Assembly: GCA_015661035.1 (NCBI GenBank)
Contig: JACVJA010000048.1
Span: 1 to 8,570, forward strand
Origin: Candidatus Calidifonticultor daggyaiensis
GTDB lineage: Bacteria; Actinomycetota; Humimicrobiia; Humimicrobiales; Humimicrobiaceae
Length of the DNA stretch: 8,570 nt
Direction: 5' to 3'
Positions 7,948-8,570 of this stretch are shown here, one piece after another. A program made the position numbers and the translations under genes. Positions within the stretch are counted from its first letter, which is position 1; every line of letters begins with the position of its first letter. The notes beneath the pieces were generated by a model. The model was not told the DNA's origin. It saw only the letters and a list, made by a program, of their open reading frames with translations, and made no database searches.

Positions 7948-7951
7948 TCCT
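7933..7951 (-). promoter_or_regulatory. Ribosome binding site near an unclear M16 start codon
   Basis: The minus strand reads A GGAGTGA (7950-7944), CAAATAAA, ATA (7935-7933). The GTG normally chosen as start is inside the Shine-Dalgarno-like GGAGTGA itself, which would leave no spacing. The codon at conventional spacing (8 bases) is ATA, codon 5 of the called frame. Upstream in the same frame a TAA occurs within 40 bases and no ATG, GTG or TTG intervenes. Either GTG is used with an unusual site, or initiation occurs at a rare non-canonical codon. Confidence 0.5.
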
Positions 7952-8136
7952 ATATTGTTAAACTTTATTTCTATTTTTAAAAAAAATTAAAAAATTTTTT
8001 AAAATATAAGCAATTAAAAATATACACTACTGCTTTTTTAAAATTTTAACTAATTAAATTTTAACTAATTAGATAATCAAATATCTTTATTTAAATATCT
8101 TTAATATTTAAATATCTTTAATATATCTTTAATATC
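7952..8136. other. AT-rich spacer between pnp and the M16 gene
   Basis: About 185 bases composed almost entirely of A and T. It contains the two repeat tracts listed separately and a homopolymer-rich part around 7978-8005 (runs of A then T). I see no GC-rich terminator stem and no convincing -35/-10 pair, so whether pnp and the M16 gene share a transcript is undecided. No tRNA or small open frame is supported. Confidence 0.6.
8041..8070. repeat. Exact two-copy tandem repeat, 15-bp unit
   Basis: AAATTTTAACTAATT occurs twice head to tail (8041-8055 and 8056-8070) with no mismatch. It lies between pnp and the M16 gene, next to the AAATATCTTTA repeat tract. Exact tandem copies in non-coding AT sequence usually come from replication slippage; no protein-binding role can be inferred. 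Confidence 0.85.
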
Positions 8137-8147
8137 TTAAATATCTG
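8079..8147. repeat. Imperfect tandem AT repeat running into the pnp stop codon
   Basis: On the plus strand AAATATCTTTA recurs at 8079, 8093 and 8110, followed by degenerate copies ATATCTTTAAT (about 8123) and ATATCTTAA (about 8132), ending in AAATATCTG. On the minus strand these read as GATATTTAA/GATATTAAA units at 9-17 base spacing. The first unit is the pnp end itself: GAT ATT TAA encodes Asp-Ile-stop. So the array appears to be built from the last codons of the gene. Confidence 0.75.
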
Positions 8148-8570
8148 TTCGTTCAAGTGAAATCTTCCTGTCCTTTTTATCTATAAAAGTAATTTTTACA
8201 TTAATTTTATCACCTAATTTTAAATATTCTTCAACCCTGCTAATTCTCTTATTTACAATTTTTGAAATATGTAATAGTCCGTCCACTCCAGGGATTAAAT
8301 TTATAAAAGCACCATATGGAGTAATACCAACGACCGTTCCAATAAATTCATCACCAACTGTAATATCATCTATCGTTTTTAACATTGCTTGAATTCTTTT
8401 CTTAGCTAAATTAATTTTTTCTAAGTCACTGCCTGTAATTGATACTAATCCTTCCCCATTCGAATCAGTAATTTCTATTTCATCTAACCCAAATTCATCT
8501 TTAATGCTTTTTACTATTTTTCCTCCTGGCCCTATAATTTCACCAATTTTATCTTTTGGTATTTTAAAAG
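8137..8570 (-). CDS. pnp: Polyribonucleotide nucleotidyltransferase, C-terminal KH and S1 domains (5' part outside window)
   Basis: PNPase degrades RNA 3'-5' by phosphorolysis as a ring-shaped trimer; the KH and S1 domains feed RNA to the catalytic core. The frame is open to the right edge, so the ATG at 8385 is internal: upstream codons read PKDKIGEIIGPGGKIVKSIK, the PNPase KH domain with its GPGG loop, then ITDSNGEGLVSITG and a helix ending KKRIQAMLKTID. The S1 domain follows (VGDEFIGTVVGITPYGAFIN, DGLLHISKI, LGDKINVKITFID, ISLER) and the protein stops 3 residues later, with no acidic tail. The catalytic RNase PH domains are off the window. KH followed by S1, plus position before an M16 gene as in B. 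subtilis, makes the call firm. Expected partner in RNA decay: the RNase J encoded downstream. Confidence 0.94.
   Translation of the reverse strand, partial: FKIPKDKIGEIIGPGGKIVKSIKDEFGLDEIEITDSNGEGLVSITGSDLEKINLAKKRIQAMLKTIDDITVGDEFIGTVVGITPYGAFINLIPGVDGLLHISKIVNKRISRVEEYLKLGDKINVKITFIDKKDRKISLERTDI

Noticed and set aside
8041..8147. Repeat array considered as a CRISPR
   Set aside because: Units are only 9-17 bases, AT-only and lack unique spacers or nearby cas genes.

Overview
The window comes from a low-GC bacterium whose chromosome order resembles the Bacillota pnp to spoIIIE region. Everything supported here reads on the minus strand. Protein genes are very AT-rich, with Lys, Asn and Ile dominating the translations. 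The 23S rRNA is much richer in GC, as rRNA usually is. Known order in Bacillus subtilis is pnpA, (ylxY), mlpA, (ymxH, spoVFA/B, asd, dapG), dapA, rnjB, (tepA), spoIIIE. This window shows a shortened version: pnp, M16 peptidase, dapB, dapA, RNase J, FtsK/SpoIIIE-like N-terminus. The order suggests Bacillota or a neighbouring low-GC lineage such as Atribacterota; that placement is inference, and I cannot fix the phylum by eye.

Layout in the direction of transcription (high to low coordinates): 8570-8137 is the 3' end of pnp (KH and S1 domains). 8136-7948 is an AT-rich spacer with short tandem repeats. 7947-6511 is an M16 zinc peptidase with an enlarged linker. 6514-5702 is dapB, whose TTG start overlaps the M16 stop. 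5701-5600 is a poly-T/A-rich spacer. 5599-4712 is dapA. 4678-3002 is an RNase J. 2957-2511 is a 148-codon remnant matching only the first two membrane spans of an FtsK/SpoIIIE-type DNA translocase. It ends inside a strong terminator-like hairpin. About 60 bases later a 23S rRNA gene begins (about 2447) and runs off the left edge near E. coli position 2430.

Functionally the protein block joins RNA turnover (PNPase 3'-5' phosphorolysis; RNase J endonuclease/5'-3' exonuclease) with the DapA and DapB steps of lysine/diaminopimelate synthesis, a processing-type peptidase, and chromosome translocation. Short gaps, a stop/start overlap and one strand throughout make dapB-dapA-rnj-ftsK look co-transcribed, probably with the M16 gene.

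I see no new system such as a defence island, CRISPR array or mobile element. The most notable point is the junction of a truncated ftsK with a 23S gene lacking an upstream 16S or tRNA. It is either a real rearrangement or an assembly join. Smaller points are the M16 gene's unclear start codon and linker insertion, AT repeats starting at the pnp stop, a G2057A-type base in the 23S peptidyl-transferase region, and extra bases near the 23S 5' end.
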